A DNA stretch of 58,974 nt from Borrelia puertoricensis (GTDB lineage Bacteria > Spirochaetota > Spirochaetia > Borreliales > Borreliaceae): NCBI RefSeq assembly GCF_023035875.1, contig NZ_CP075386.1, positions 1 through 58,974 on the forward strand, read 5' to 3'. Under the pieces are notes generated by a model. That model saw nothing but the letters and a program-made list of their open reading frames with translations. It had not been told where the DNA came from and ran no database searches. Every line of letters starts with the position of its first letter. The first letter of the stretch is position 1. Shown here one piece after another: positions 52,131 to 58,974 of the stretch. A program made the translations under genes and the position numbers.

Positions 52131-52700
52131 ATGAAAAAAAGTAACTTTATTTTATTTACTTTACTTGCTTTACTACTAATTAATAGTTGTGACTGGTTTG
52201 ATTTTGATAAAGATGTCAAAAGTAGAGGTAGAAGCAAAAGAGAGATAACAGAAGAAGAAAAAACACCTGAAGAACTATTAAAAGAAAAGCTAAATGAAGG
52301 TCAAAGGAAAGGACTAGAATTCTTTAAAAAATCATTAAAAAATAAGAGTGATTTTGACAAGTTCTTAAATTTTGACGAATCTGAAATAAAGCAAGTACTT
52401 AATCACATACAAAGTGAAATTGAAACATGCAAAAACAATAATGATCTAGAAGAGGGTAAAGATAGACTTAAAATTGCTATACAAAACACATTTGAAATTG
52501 ACAATTATAATTTTGATGAATTTAAAAAATCAAATGGTTGTGTAAATAACAAATCCGAGATAAGTAAAAAACAAAGTAAAGCTAGATTTAATAATAAGAA
52601 TGTAAGACAATGGAAAAAGGTTAAAGATTCCAATTTAAATAATGCAAAGAAAACAAAACAAATAAAAAATTATTATTTTAACATAAACTATGGAACATAA
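52131..52700 (+). CDS. mlp: Mlp lipoprotein, unit B
   Basis: 189-residue Mlp-family lipoprotein. Signal MKKSNFILFTLLALLLINSC with lipobox Cys20; then the Mlp hallmark region SKREITEEEKTPEELLKEKL, DFDKFLNFDESEIKQVLNHIQSEIETC. AAGGAG and TATAAT lie upstream. Mlps are surface lipoproteins encoded on cp32 plasmids. It has no counterpart in unit A. It ends at a repeat (TTTAACATAAAC) that also lies upstream of it, which suggests cassette insertion. Confidence 0.85.
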   Translation: MKKSNFILFTLLALLLINSCDWFDFDKDVKSRGRSKREITEEEKTPEELLKEKLNEGQRKGLEFFKKSLKNKSDFDKFLNFDESEIKQVLNHIQSEIETCKNNNDLEEGKDRLKIAIQNTFEIDNYNFDEFKKSNGCVNNKSEISKKQSKARFNNKNVRQWKKVKDSNLNNAKKTKQIKNYYFNINYGT

Positions 52701-52782
52701 GTAATAAGATTATAAAAATATAAACAATATTAAAATAATATATTATTATAATAATAATTAAATTAATAAGGAGAATATTTAT

Positions 52783-53760
52783 ATGAATAAATATATAAAA
52801 TTAACAATACTTTGTAGCTTACTACTATTATGTTGTTGTGGTGGACACAAACTAAGTATGGTACCAAAACATACAGTATTTACTAATAATCCTAAAAATG
52901 ATCATCTTACTAATCTACAAGAAGGTAACAAAGCAGAGCGAAATAGTGAAGAAAAACCAAAAGAAGTAATTACTTTAACTGATAATGAAAAGGAAAAATT
53001 CGATGTTCTTATAAATGGATTTGATAAAATACTGGAGCTCGATCCATATTTTAAGATAGATAGTAACCCTGAAGTAAAGAAAAGTTCAAACTTCTTAAAT
53101 TGGCTCCGATTAATAGACATATCAAAAAAGAAAGAATTAGCTAATTTGTTTATTATAGTCTATGATTTCTTAAAAGACAAAAAACCTCCAAAATTAAACA
53201 ATTTAACCATCAATCAACTTGTAAGCAATACTATTGCTTGCCAATCTCAAAACCAATGCAACAACACATACAACAATATTCAAATAAGTACGTTTTTTCG
53301 CGGTGTTTTATCCGAAATATGTTCCAGGGAAAAAACCAATGAAGAGATATTTGAATATCTTAAAGAGGAATTACTTAACCCAAGCAATCATGTGGCTGGT
53401 CTCATAGGAGAAGAAATAGGAGAAAGAACAATAAAAATAAAGCTAAAAAATGATAATAAACGAATGCAAGCTTTTAATTTCTTAAAAAGTGCTTTTCCAC
53501 AGGATATACAGTATATTATGAACAATGTAGCAATAACCTTGATTGAATTAAAAGACGATGCAAAACTAAAGGCTATATTAGATCATATAAATACTGAACT
53601 TAAGAAATGTAATGGAAATGAAGCTAGTGAAAACGCTTTTAGTAATAGAATAAGAGAATATTTCGTAGACGAAAATACAAGAAATACAATAAATGCTGAA
53701 ACACTAGATAAATTTCAAAAGTCAATAGTAAGCACTTGTCAAACAGGCGTAGGGGGTTAA
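52783..53760 (+). CDS. Two-module Mlp-type lipoprotein, unit B
   Basis: 325-residue predicted lipoprotein, signal MNKYIKLTILCSLLLLCCC, nearly the same leader as the unit A lipoprotein. First module (FDVLINGFDKILEL, NFLNWLRLIDISKKKELANLF) matches the unit A lipoprotein; second module (LKAILDHINTELKKCNGNE) resembles Mlp. It seems to be a fusion of the two lipoprotein types. Confidence 0.78.
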   Translation: MNKYIKLTILCSLLLLCCCGGHKLSMVPKHTVFTNNPKNDHLTNLQEGNKAERNSEEKPKEVITLTDNEKEKFDVLINGFDKILELDPYFKIDSNPEVKKSSNFLNWLRLIDISKKKELANLFIIVYDFLKDKKPPKLNNLTINQLVSNTIACQSQNQCNNTYNNIQISTFFRGVLSEICSREKTNEEIFEYLKEELLNPSNHVAGLIGEEIGERTIKIKLKNDNKRMQAFNFLKSAFPQDIQYIMNNVAITLIELKDDAKLKAILDHINTELKKCNGNEASENAFSNRIREYFVDENTRNTINAETLDKFQKSIVSTCQTGVGG

Positions 53761-54217
53761 ATATATCCCCTCACAACTAGCAAGTTAAGATAAGGATATT
53801 TAAGAGAGAAAGATTTAAGAAACATGTCGCTAAAAGATAAAAGTTAAGAAAGAAAAAAGTAAAGGGATTAAGTAAAAGTAAAAAGTAAACATTTTGTTAA
53901 CTTGAGGTTAAGAGAAATAGAGAATTTAAATTTTGTACCAAATAACCCATCATTGCAAAATTGAAAGATACTGAGTAGGCAAATAAAGGATATGGAAAGT
54001 AAAATTATAAGTATTTGTTAAAGATAGCAAGAAGTATTCTAGATATTTATTGCTGCTTCTCCTTAAAACAACTTTTCTCTAAATTACAAGCATTCTACAC
54101 ACCATATTTTCCATGCAATGGAAACCTTTAAAAATTGACTCTACGTGTAAGTATTTGCTAATATTTTTATAACTAATTTTATCTATTTTTAATATGTTTA
54201 GTTAACTTTGAAATTAC
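53761..54217. other. Noncoding region before the recombinase, unit B
   Basis: 457 bases with no supportable gene. From about 53875 to the recombinase start the sequence is strongly conserved with unit A (about 23360-23698). It includes the recombinase promoter TTGACT (54135-54140)/TAATAT (54159-54164). Confidence 0.6.
54135..54164 (+). promoter_or_regulatory. Recombinase promoter, unit B
   Basis: TTGACT and TAATAT spaced by 18 bases with an extended -10 (TTTGC), same as unit A. Confidence 0.65.
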
Positions 54218-54976
54218 ATGAAAGGAAAACATTTAATTAACTGCAATCTTAACTTAAAAATTAAAGAATTAGAAATGCAAAATCAACGCTTAAGTGAAGA
54301 ATTAACTTTAATTAAAAGTAAAAGCAAAACTAGACATACTAAAAAATTATCCCCACCTTTAAGATTTTATCTAAATGACAAGACAATTAGACTTGTAAAA
54401 CGCGCTATAGAGAGATTTAAAGAACAAGACCCAATATCTGGATGGTTTGTACACTTACTCTCAATTACTGGTTGTAGAGGTGTTGAGATACAAAATGTAA
54501 AACTTACTGATATATATAAAGAGACGTGTAGTAATGGTGAAGTATTTTATTCTATTCGCGTTAATGTAGCTAAAAAGCGTAGCAATATCTGTATTAGAGA
54601 AGTAGTCATTAGTAAATCTGAATTTAAATCTATAATGCAAGCCCATCAAAACTATTTTTTATCTAAAGGAAAAGACACAAGACGTACATATCTATTTCAA
54701 AAAAGTAAACTTAAATTTCGTGACAATAAAATTAACATAAGTGAGATCGCAACTAGGTTTAAGGAATTACTCATTAAGGGAGGATTTAAACATCGCAAAT
54801 CTTTGCATATACTTCGTAATATATTTATAGCATCACTAAAGTCTAGAGGATATAATTCATTTGAAATTAAAGAACTTATGAAATATTCATCTACTTCTGA
54901 GATTGATAATGTTTATGGTCTCTCAAGTGCAAGTAAAATACAGGCTTACAAAGATATCAAAACTAGCTTGAAATAA
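54218..54976 (+). CDS. Tyrosine recombinase (integrase family), unit B
   Basis: 252-residue recombinase with only about ten residue changes from unit A; TGCRGVE, VAKKRS, HILRN and DNVYGLSS are all kept. Both copies appear intact. With two copies and two sets of flanking repeats on one circle, its role in resolving or forming the dimer is open. Confidence 0.85.
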   Translation: MKGKHLINCNLNLKIKELEMQNQRLSEELTLIKSKSKTRHTKKLSPPLRFYLNDKTIRLVKRAIERFKEQDPISGWFVHLLSITGCRGVEIQNVKLTDIYKETCSNGEVFYSIRVNVAKKRSNICIREVVISKSEFKSIMQAHQNYFLSKGKDTRRTYLFQKSKLKFRDNKINISEIATRFKELLIKGGFKHRKSLHILRNIFIASLKSRGYNSFEIKELMKYSSTSEIDNVYGLSSASKIQAYKDIKTSLK

Positions 54977-54985
54977 CTTTTAAGT

Positions 54986-55001
54986 TTTGCTAATATTTTT
55001 A
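54986..55001 (+). repeat. 16-bp repeat after recombinase, unit B
   Basis: Exact TTTGCTAATATTTTTA, partner of 54154-54169 before the gene and of the unit A pair. Confidence 0.6.
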
Positions 55002-55043
55002 AGGACTACTCCCCCCACTTCAAGATTTTTACCAAGCACCAGT

Positions 55044-55071
55044 AAATACCTAATTTAACATTTAGGTATTT
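55044..55071. terminator. Terminator after the recombinase, unit B
   Basis: AAATACCTAA and TTAGGTATTT arms with an eight-base loop, as in unit A. Confidence 0.7.
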
Positions 55072-55135
55072 ATTTTACAAAAAAAATATTTGTTAATCCT
55101 TTGTTTTTGATAAAATTATAGTTTATAATAAATAT

Positions 55136-55206
55136 ATTCTTTTAACCAAAATCTTATTTTGTAAAGAAAAAGGAACTCTAAACTTTTCTAGAGTCCTTTC
55201 TCTTTA
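55136..55206 (+). ncRNA. Predicted ~70-nt small RNA between recombinase and methylase, unit B
   Basis: Promoter TTGTTT (55101-55106), 17 bases, TATAAT (55124-55129). The terminator stem ACTCTA/TAGAGT (55175-55180, 55189-55194) with the same loop AACTTTTC is followed by CCTTTCTCTTT. The 5' half differs from unit A at several bases and the short ATG frame of unit A is absent, which argues for RNA rather than peptide. Confidence 0.55.
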
Positions 55207-55270
55207 CGCTTGCATTTTAAACATTTCCGTTCAAGCATAACGAATACTCTTTAAATCCATACTTGACCTA

Positions 55271-56059
55271 TTAGTTTTGTATGAAGTAGCTAGTACCCTT
55301 ATGTTTAGTTTGCTTGAAAATACTAGCTATACCACTAAAGCGTGCTACATAGTTTACAAAAAGATTATGCTTTAAGAAAAGCTTAACTACTCTTGAATCA
55401 TCAAATTCACTTACTGCAAACTGCCAGTTATATCTCTTAAGCTCTAGAATAAGTCTCTCTAGAGAATCTAAATTCCATCCACGATTATCAACAAGATTCC
55501 CATGAGAAATTGAATATGGAGGGTCAAGATATACAAATGTTGAGCTTACCTTGTCTCGATTAGGTAGTGCAGCTAAAAATTTAAATATATCACGTGATGT
55601 AAATATTGCATTATCAAGCATCTCTTTAAATCTAGACTTATAAATTTGAAGGTTTTCTAAAAACAATCTCTTGGCATTACTTCGATCCAACTTCATAGTT
55701 GAACTAGATGAACCATAAAGTGAATATAAACATCTAAGCACCATGTACTCAATTTTGTCTCTGTTCTCATCAATTATGCTGTCATAAATAATCGCATCTC
55801 TTACACGATTGTAGAGCAACTCAGGGTCTTGCTTTAAGATATAGAAAAACTTATATATAAATTTAGAATTATCATTGAGTATATTATAATGGGCTAATGG
55901 TTTTGCAAAAAATACTGCTCCTGTACCAAAAAATCCTTCAATATACTGAGTATGCTTAGGAAAAAGACTTATAATATCAGCACTACAAAGGTACTTAACT
56001 TCCTTCTCATGTTTAGTAGTTTCAATATTTCTTAAATATTCTCCTTGATGTAATCTCAT
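55271..56059 (-). CDS. DNA adenine methylase (D12 class), C-terminally shifted, unit B
   Basis: 262-residue Dam-like methyltransferase with IEGFFGTGAVFF and an intact DPPY motif (codon at 55517-55519 is Pro where unit A has Ser). Near the C-terminus an extra base relative to unit A (TAGTACCCTTATG against TAGTACCTCATG) changes the last residues from HEVLATSYKTNRSS... to HKGTSYFIQN and shortens the protein by about 13. The lost end lies beyond the catalytic core, so activity is plausible. Confidence 0.86.
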   Translation of the reverse strand: MRLHQGEYLRNIETTKHEKEVKYLCSADIISLFPKHTQYIEGFFGTGAVFFAKPLAHYNILNDNSKFIYKFFYILKQDPELLYNRVRDAIIYDSIIDENRDKIEYMVLRCLYSLYGSSSSTMKLDRSNAKRLFLENLQIYKSRFKEMLDNAIFTSRDIFKFLAALPNRDKVSSTFVYLDPPYSISHGNLVDNRGWNLDSLERLILELKRYNWQFAVSEFDDSRVVKLFLKHNLFVNYVARFSGIASIFKQTKHKGTSYFIQN

Positions 56060-56438
56060 ATTCAACGCCACGCTCTTTAAGTGTCAGTGAATCATAAAGC
56101 ACAGATGACAAATTAGTTGCTATAAAATGATATCCTGGTGTATTTTTAATTTTAACTTCACTTATCTCAAATTCTCCATCTAAACATCTGTAAGCAGGGC
56201 CCTCCCACCTCACACTTGCACTGATATCAAACCGTCTTAGTACAGCGCATGGATTTAGAATATAACAATTACTTCTCATACACCCTGACTTAACAAAGTC
56301 ATGATAATTCTTATTTATATCAAGAACACTAAACTGCAACTTTTTAAAAACTGATACGTAATAATGAAGAGATAAAAAGTAACATCCCCACTGACGTACT
56401 GCTGAGACTAAATTTGGATTATTTTGCGTTATTCTCAT
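56022..56438 (-). CDS. DUF261 protein, unit B
   Basis: 138-residue DUF261 protein, differing from unit A at only a few residues; Cys in QWGCYFLS and His in GYHFIA are conserved. GAAGG precedes the ATG. Overlaps the methylase start. Confidence 0.8.
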   Translation of the reverse strand: MRITQNNPNLVSAVRQWGCYFLSLHYYVSVFKKLQFSVLDINKNYHDFVKSGCMRSNCYILNPCAVLRRFDISASVRWEGPAYRCLDGEFEISEVKIKNTPGYHFIATNLSSVLYDSLTLKERGVEYEITSRRIFKKY

Positions 56439-56457
56439 TTCGAACCTTCAACCTTCA

Positions 56458-56799
56458 TTAAATACTTAAATCTGGATCCTCAAGAAGACACTCTACGCTA
56501 CTATCATAAAAGTTGAGAATTTGATCTACAAATATAGAAATACTAAAAAAACTAGCTACAAATATACTCCTCTTATTAATCTTAAGTATCCCACATCTTA
56601 AAGCAAAGTCAGGACTTTTTTTGCAAATGCTTAAAAACACATCTAAACATAACTTAGCATTCTTAAGAGTAAGCCCTTCTTTACTCAGTATTTCAAATAA
56701 ATGCTTGCCTTGTCTGTCTTTTCTACAAAGTAAAACTTCTTCAAAGTCATATTTAGCTTCAACCATCTTTGCTATAAGGTCTTTTTTTGATACTATCAC
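56458..56799 (-). CDS. Early-operon protein found only in unit B
   Basis: 113-residue protein (MIVSKKDLIAKMVEAKYDF start) with a hydrophobic stretch (SIFVASFFSISIFVDQIL) near the C-terminus. I do not recognise a family. It lies between ssb and the DUF261 gene; in unit A the same gap is 74 bases with no trace of it, so it was inserted here or deleted there. Confidence 0.7.
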   Translation of the reverse strand: MIVSKKDLIAKMVEAKYDFEEVLLCRKDRQGKHLFEILSKEGLTLKNAKLCLDVFLSICKKSPDFALRCGILKINKRSIFVASFFSISIFVDQILNFYDSSVECLLEDPDLSI

Positions 56800-56829
56800 C
56801 CATACACCCCCTTAACTTAAATATAGATA

Positions 56830-57240
56830 TTAAAAAGGAATATCTTCATAAAACTCATCTTCAAGCTTATTCTCATTAATATCTTGTGTTTTAATTGATG
56901 AGTTTAAGACGCAAATATCATTTACCAAAATACTGTATTTACTCTTACCCTCACCTGTACGCTTATCATTCCAACTTGAATAAGATAGAGCTCCACTAAG
57001 TACAACTTGAACCCCTCGTTTAAGTAAAGCAGCAAGACTCTCAGCTCTAGCTCCAAAAATCACACAGTCAAAAAATTGAGCCTGTCTTGTCACACAGTTA
57101 TTCTTCTTTACACCTCTATTATTAGCTAGTGTAAATTTTAATATAGGAAAACTATTACTAGTATAAATAACCTCACAGTTTCTTGTTAAACGACCAGACA
57201 TACTTAACGAGTTAATATCAAACACCAGGACTCTCCTCAT
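56830..57240 (-). CDS. ssb: Single-stranded DNA-binding protein, unit B
   Basis: 136-residue SSB, three or four residues different from unit A, same acidic EDIPF tip. Overlaps the small membrane protein gene by 23 bases. Confidence 0.93.
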   Translation of the reverse strand: MRRVLVFDINSLSMSGRLTRNCEVIYTSNSFPILKFTLANNRGVKKNNCVTRQAQFFDCVIFGARAESLAALLKRGVQVVLSGALSYSSWNDKRTGEGKSKYSILVNDICVLNSSIKTQDINENKLEDEFYEDIPF

Positions 57241-57427
57241 CAGAAATCCTACTTAAAAGTTCCATACGTCTTAAATCACAATCAAGTCTCTCAAGATTTT
57301 CTAAAAATTCTCGTCTTGCATAATAAGCTTGAAAGAGATCCTTTATACTTCTCACACCAAACTTACATAAAAATCTTAAAATCTTGTAAGTAATTACTAA
57401 AATTACAACCATAAACATAAATTTCAT
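57218..57427 (-). CDS. Small membrane-anchored protein, unit B
   Basis: 69-residue protein, N-terminal membrane helix (FMFMVVILVITYKILRFLCKF) and charged tail, as in unit A. Starts ten bases after the exonuclease stop. Confidence 0.75.
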   Translation of the reverse strand: MKFMFMVVILVITYKILRFLCKFGVRSIKDLFQAYYARREFLENLERLDCDLRRMELLSRISDEESPGV

Positions 57428-57437
57428 AAAGTTACCC

Positions 57438-58769
57438 TTAAACAGCTTTTAAAATAGGTGTAGACCATTCATTTGAATTACTACTAAAATTAGAAAGCCC
57501 ATTCACTTGTGTATAACTATCACTAAACACCTTAAACCTATCTTTAATGGCTCTTTTTCTCATGTTTAACGAGAATAAAATTCCTTCAAAATTATAATAG
57601 ATATTATCAATAATTGAATAAGTCCTCATCATATCTTGAATTTTTTCTTTTACTTTTAATTTAACTACTTTGGTAATCTCCTCAGCTTCTTTTGCTTTCT
57701 CAGCCTCAACTTTACTGATATGCTCAACCATTTTATTTAAAATAAAAATATCATTTTTTAAACCAAGCTCATTCTCAACTTCTAGATTTGTCAACTTAAC
57801 AAACTTAAGAAATTCTTGTCTAAAGTCTAATTGTGCCAAGGTATTATAAAATTCACTTTTATTTAAAAATGATTTTATTCTCTCAACCAACTCTTCATTA
57901 CTTGCACTCTCAATATCATTATAGCTTCTCATATACTTAAGAGCGTTGTTAATCTCAACATTAAAAGCCACCATATAAAACATAATCTTTGCTATAAATG
58001 CATCGTCTCTTTCAATAACACAGTTTGTAGTATCTCCACCAAATAAAAAGAATAAGTTTCCTTTTTTTAATCCTGTACATAAGAGTTGCATCTGTACTTG
58101 TACGTAATACTTAAAGAAATATTTATTATCTAGAAAATTACCAATTCTATTATATTCAGAAGCGCCGCATTGTATTTGAAATGAATCGCTGCATTTTGTC
58201 TCTAAAAGTTCAGCATCACCTTCCCCATTAACAAACCAAGCATCAATTGTAGCACCAACTAAACAATCACTCTTACCAACTTTTTTAAAGTAATTATATT
58301 TATCAATACCGTTTGAATATTTATTTTTATGTAATATATGAATATTCTTATCATAGGTTTTTACAAATTCGTCAATTATTAAATTCTCTAAAGCCTTTCC
58401 CTTTCTCATACTCAAATTTTCTTCAAAAGGCATTTCCCTTCCTATTGATTTAAGAATTCTTACGATAAACATCTCTTCTAAAGAATCAGCTCCCATAAAC
58501 AGACTACCAACTTCACTAGCTCCTACCCTGTGTAAAGCTCTTCTTTGCATACTAAAATCAACCTTACTATTAAACTTAAAACATTCATTCTTATTAATAT
58601 TAGGTATCTTGCGTCCTACCTTATTTATTTTACTTAACTGTTTTTGTTTACCTTTAAGATTTTCTTGACTCTGATATGCAAATGATTCAAAACCCTTAAA
58701 CACCATCTGCCTGTACAAACTAAATTGTTGCATCCCTTCCTCTGATCTTGAATTATTTATTTTTGTCAT
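57438..58769 (-). CDS. DUF244/YqaJ-like recombination exonuclease (intact)
   Basis: 443-residue protein of the Borrelia DUF244 family with the pattern of YqaJ/lambda-exonuclease nucleases: MRKGKALENLIIDEF, then GATIDAWF (Asp), AELLETKC (ExK), and a following YYVQVQMQLLCTG helix. Such nucleases resect double-stranded ends for an ERF-type annealase. The ATG at 58769 follows CAGGGGATT; an upstream start at 58832 would translate the shared leader. The N-terminal 100 residues differ from the unit A copy, while the rest is almost identical. The gene lies next to the unit A replication gene across the circle junction and shares its leader type. Confidence 0.86.
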   Translation of the reverse strand: MTKINNSRSEEGMQQFSLYRQMVFKGFESFAYQSQENLKGKQKQLSKINKVGRKIPNINKNECFKFNSKVDFSMQRRALHRVGASEVGSLFMGADSLEEMFIVRILKSIGREMPFEENLSMRKGKALENLIIDEFVKTYDKNIHILHKNKYSNGIDKYNYFKKVGKSDCLVGATIDAWFVNGEGDAELLETKCSDSFQIQCGASEYNRIGNFLDNKYFFKYYVQVQMQLLCTGLKKGNLFFLFGGDTTNCVIERDDAFIAKIMFYMVAFNVEINNALKYMRSYNDIESASNEELVERIKSFLNKSEFYNTLAQLDFRQEFLKFVKLTNLEVENELGLKNDIFILNKMVEHISKVEAEKAKEAEEITKVVKLKVKEKIQDMMRTYSIIDNIYYNFEGILFSLNMRKRAIKDRFKVFSDSYTQVNGLSNFSSNSNEWSTPILKAV

Positions 58770-58832
58770 ATTTAATCCCCTGTTTTTTGTATTTATACAA
58801 ATAAATATATAGCAAATATTATTTTTTAACAA
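58760..58832 (-). repeat. 73-bp leader repeat (type A), exonuclease copy
   Basis: Reverse complement of 3892-3964 with one mismatch. Contains the TTTGC-TATATA box, palindrome TTTGTAT-TT-ATACAAA (58786-58801), ribosome binding site and first codons. Confidence 0.85.
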
Positions 58833-58911
58833 AAATATTTACAAAAAATGTCATAAACATTATCATTTTTGCTAAACCAAAAATAAATTTTAATCTTTAA
58901 TAATTATTGAT

Positions 58912-58953
58912 TTACTTATTACTGAATAATGGGTTATTATTAGTAATAAGTAA
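58912..58953. repeat. Inverted repeat upstream of the unit A replication gene
   Basis: TTACTTATTACT (58912-58923) and AGTAATAAGTAA (58942-58953), perfect 12-base arms with an 18-base loop. After it come ATACAAAAACAGGGGATTAACA and then base 1 (ATG). Candidate operator or origin element. Confidence 0.65.
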
Positions 58954-58974
58954 TACAAAAACAGGGGATTAACA

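Noticed and set aside
1..58974. CRISPR array, tRNA/rRNA genes, insertion sequences, telomere hairpins
   Set aside because: No regularly spaced repeats, no cloverleaf or rRNA-like segments, no transposase, and the ends are coding/regulatory sequence that join into a circle rather than telomeres.

Overview
The window reads as one complete circular plasmid-prophage of a relapsing-fever-type Borrelia. It is strongly AT-rich and carries the Borrelia-specific plasmid families PF57/62, PF50 (DUF226), PF32 (ParA) and PF49, four Bdr proteins, BlyA-type holins, Mlp-type lipoproteins, and the ordered block of Borrelia phage families (DUF685, 735, 276, 777, 693, 792, 759, 1473, 1463, 787, 764, 1506, 228, 1357, 603) that defines cp32/phiBB-1-like prophages. 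I see no Erp/OspEF or Rev gene, which leans away from Lyme-group cp32s; the species call is an inference. Base 1 is the start codon of a replication gene, and its ribosome binding site is in the last 12 bases of the window, so the ends join into a circle.

The molecule holds two full cp32-like units in head-to-tail order, about 28.1 kb (unit A, from base 1) and 30.8 kb (unit B, from about 28,140). Each unit reads: rightward replication/partition operon (PF57, PF50, ParA, a palindrome, PF49), a Bdr gene, a regulatory stretch, then an ERF annealase; then leftward the lysis cassette, tail/baseplate, sheath and tube, head, portal, a second Bdr, large terminase and DUF603 (small-terminase candidate); then rightward lipoprotein gene(s) and a tyrosine recombinase; then leftward an early operon of YqaJ-like exonuclease, small membrane protein, SSB, DUF261 protein and DNA adenine methylase. 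The exonuclease of one unit lies back to back with the replication gene of the next.

The units are mosaics. The recombinase/methylase/SSB/exonuclease block and much of the terminase are nearly identical between units, the tail and head genes are clearly diverged homologues, and the ParA/PF49/palindrome block is the most different, as expected for two compatible partition types fused on one molecule. Unit A has visible damage: a frameshifted exonuclease, a tape-measure gene with an internal frameshifting deletion, and a methylase whose DPPY motif reads DPSY. Unit B has an intact exonuclease, tape measure and DPPY motif, but a shifted methylase C-terminus and one fewer lysis-cassette gene. Unit B also carries three DUF228 genes instead of one, two lipoprotein genes instead of one, and an extra early gene.

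The most interesting unexplained structure is regulatory. In each unit the replication gene, the annealase and the exonuclease share a unit-specific 5' leader. In unit A the annealase and exonuclease leaders form a 73-bp inverted repeat (one mismatch) around the whole replication/partition cassette. Two conserved promoter-plus-hairpin elements per unit look like small RNA genes. Different long palindromes (candidate centromeres) sit between parA and PF49 in the two units, and a 40-bp near-perfect palindrome sits just upstream of a consensus-like promoter for the unit A head genes.
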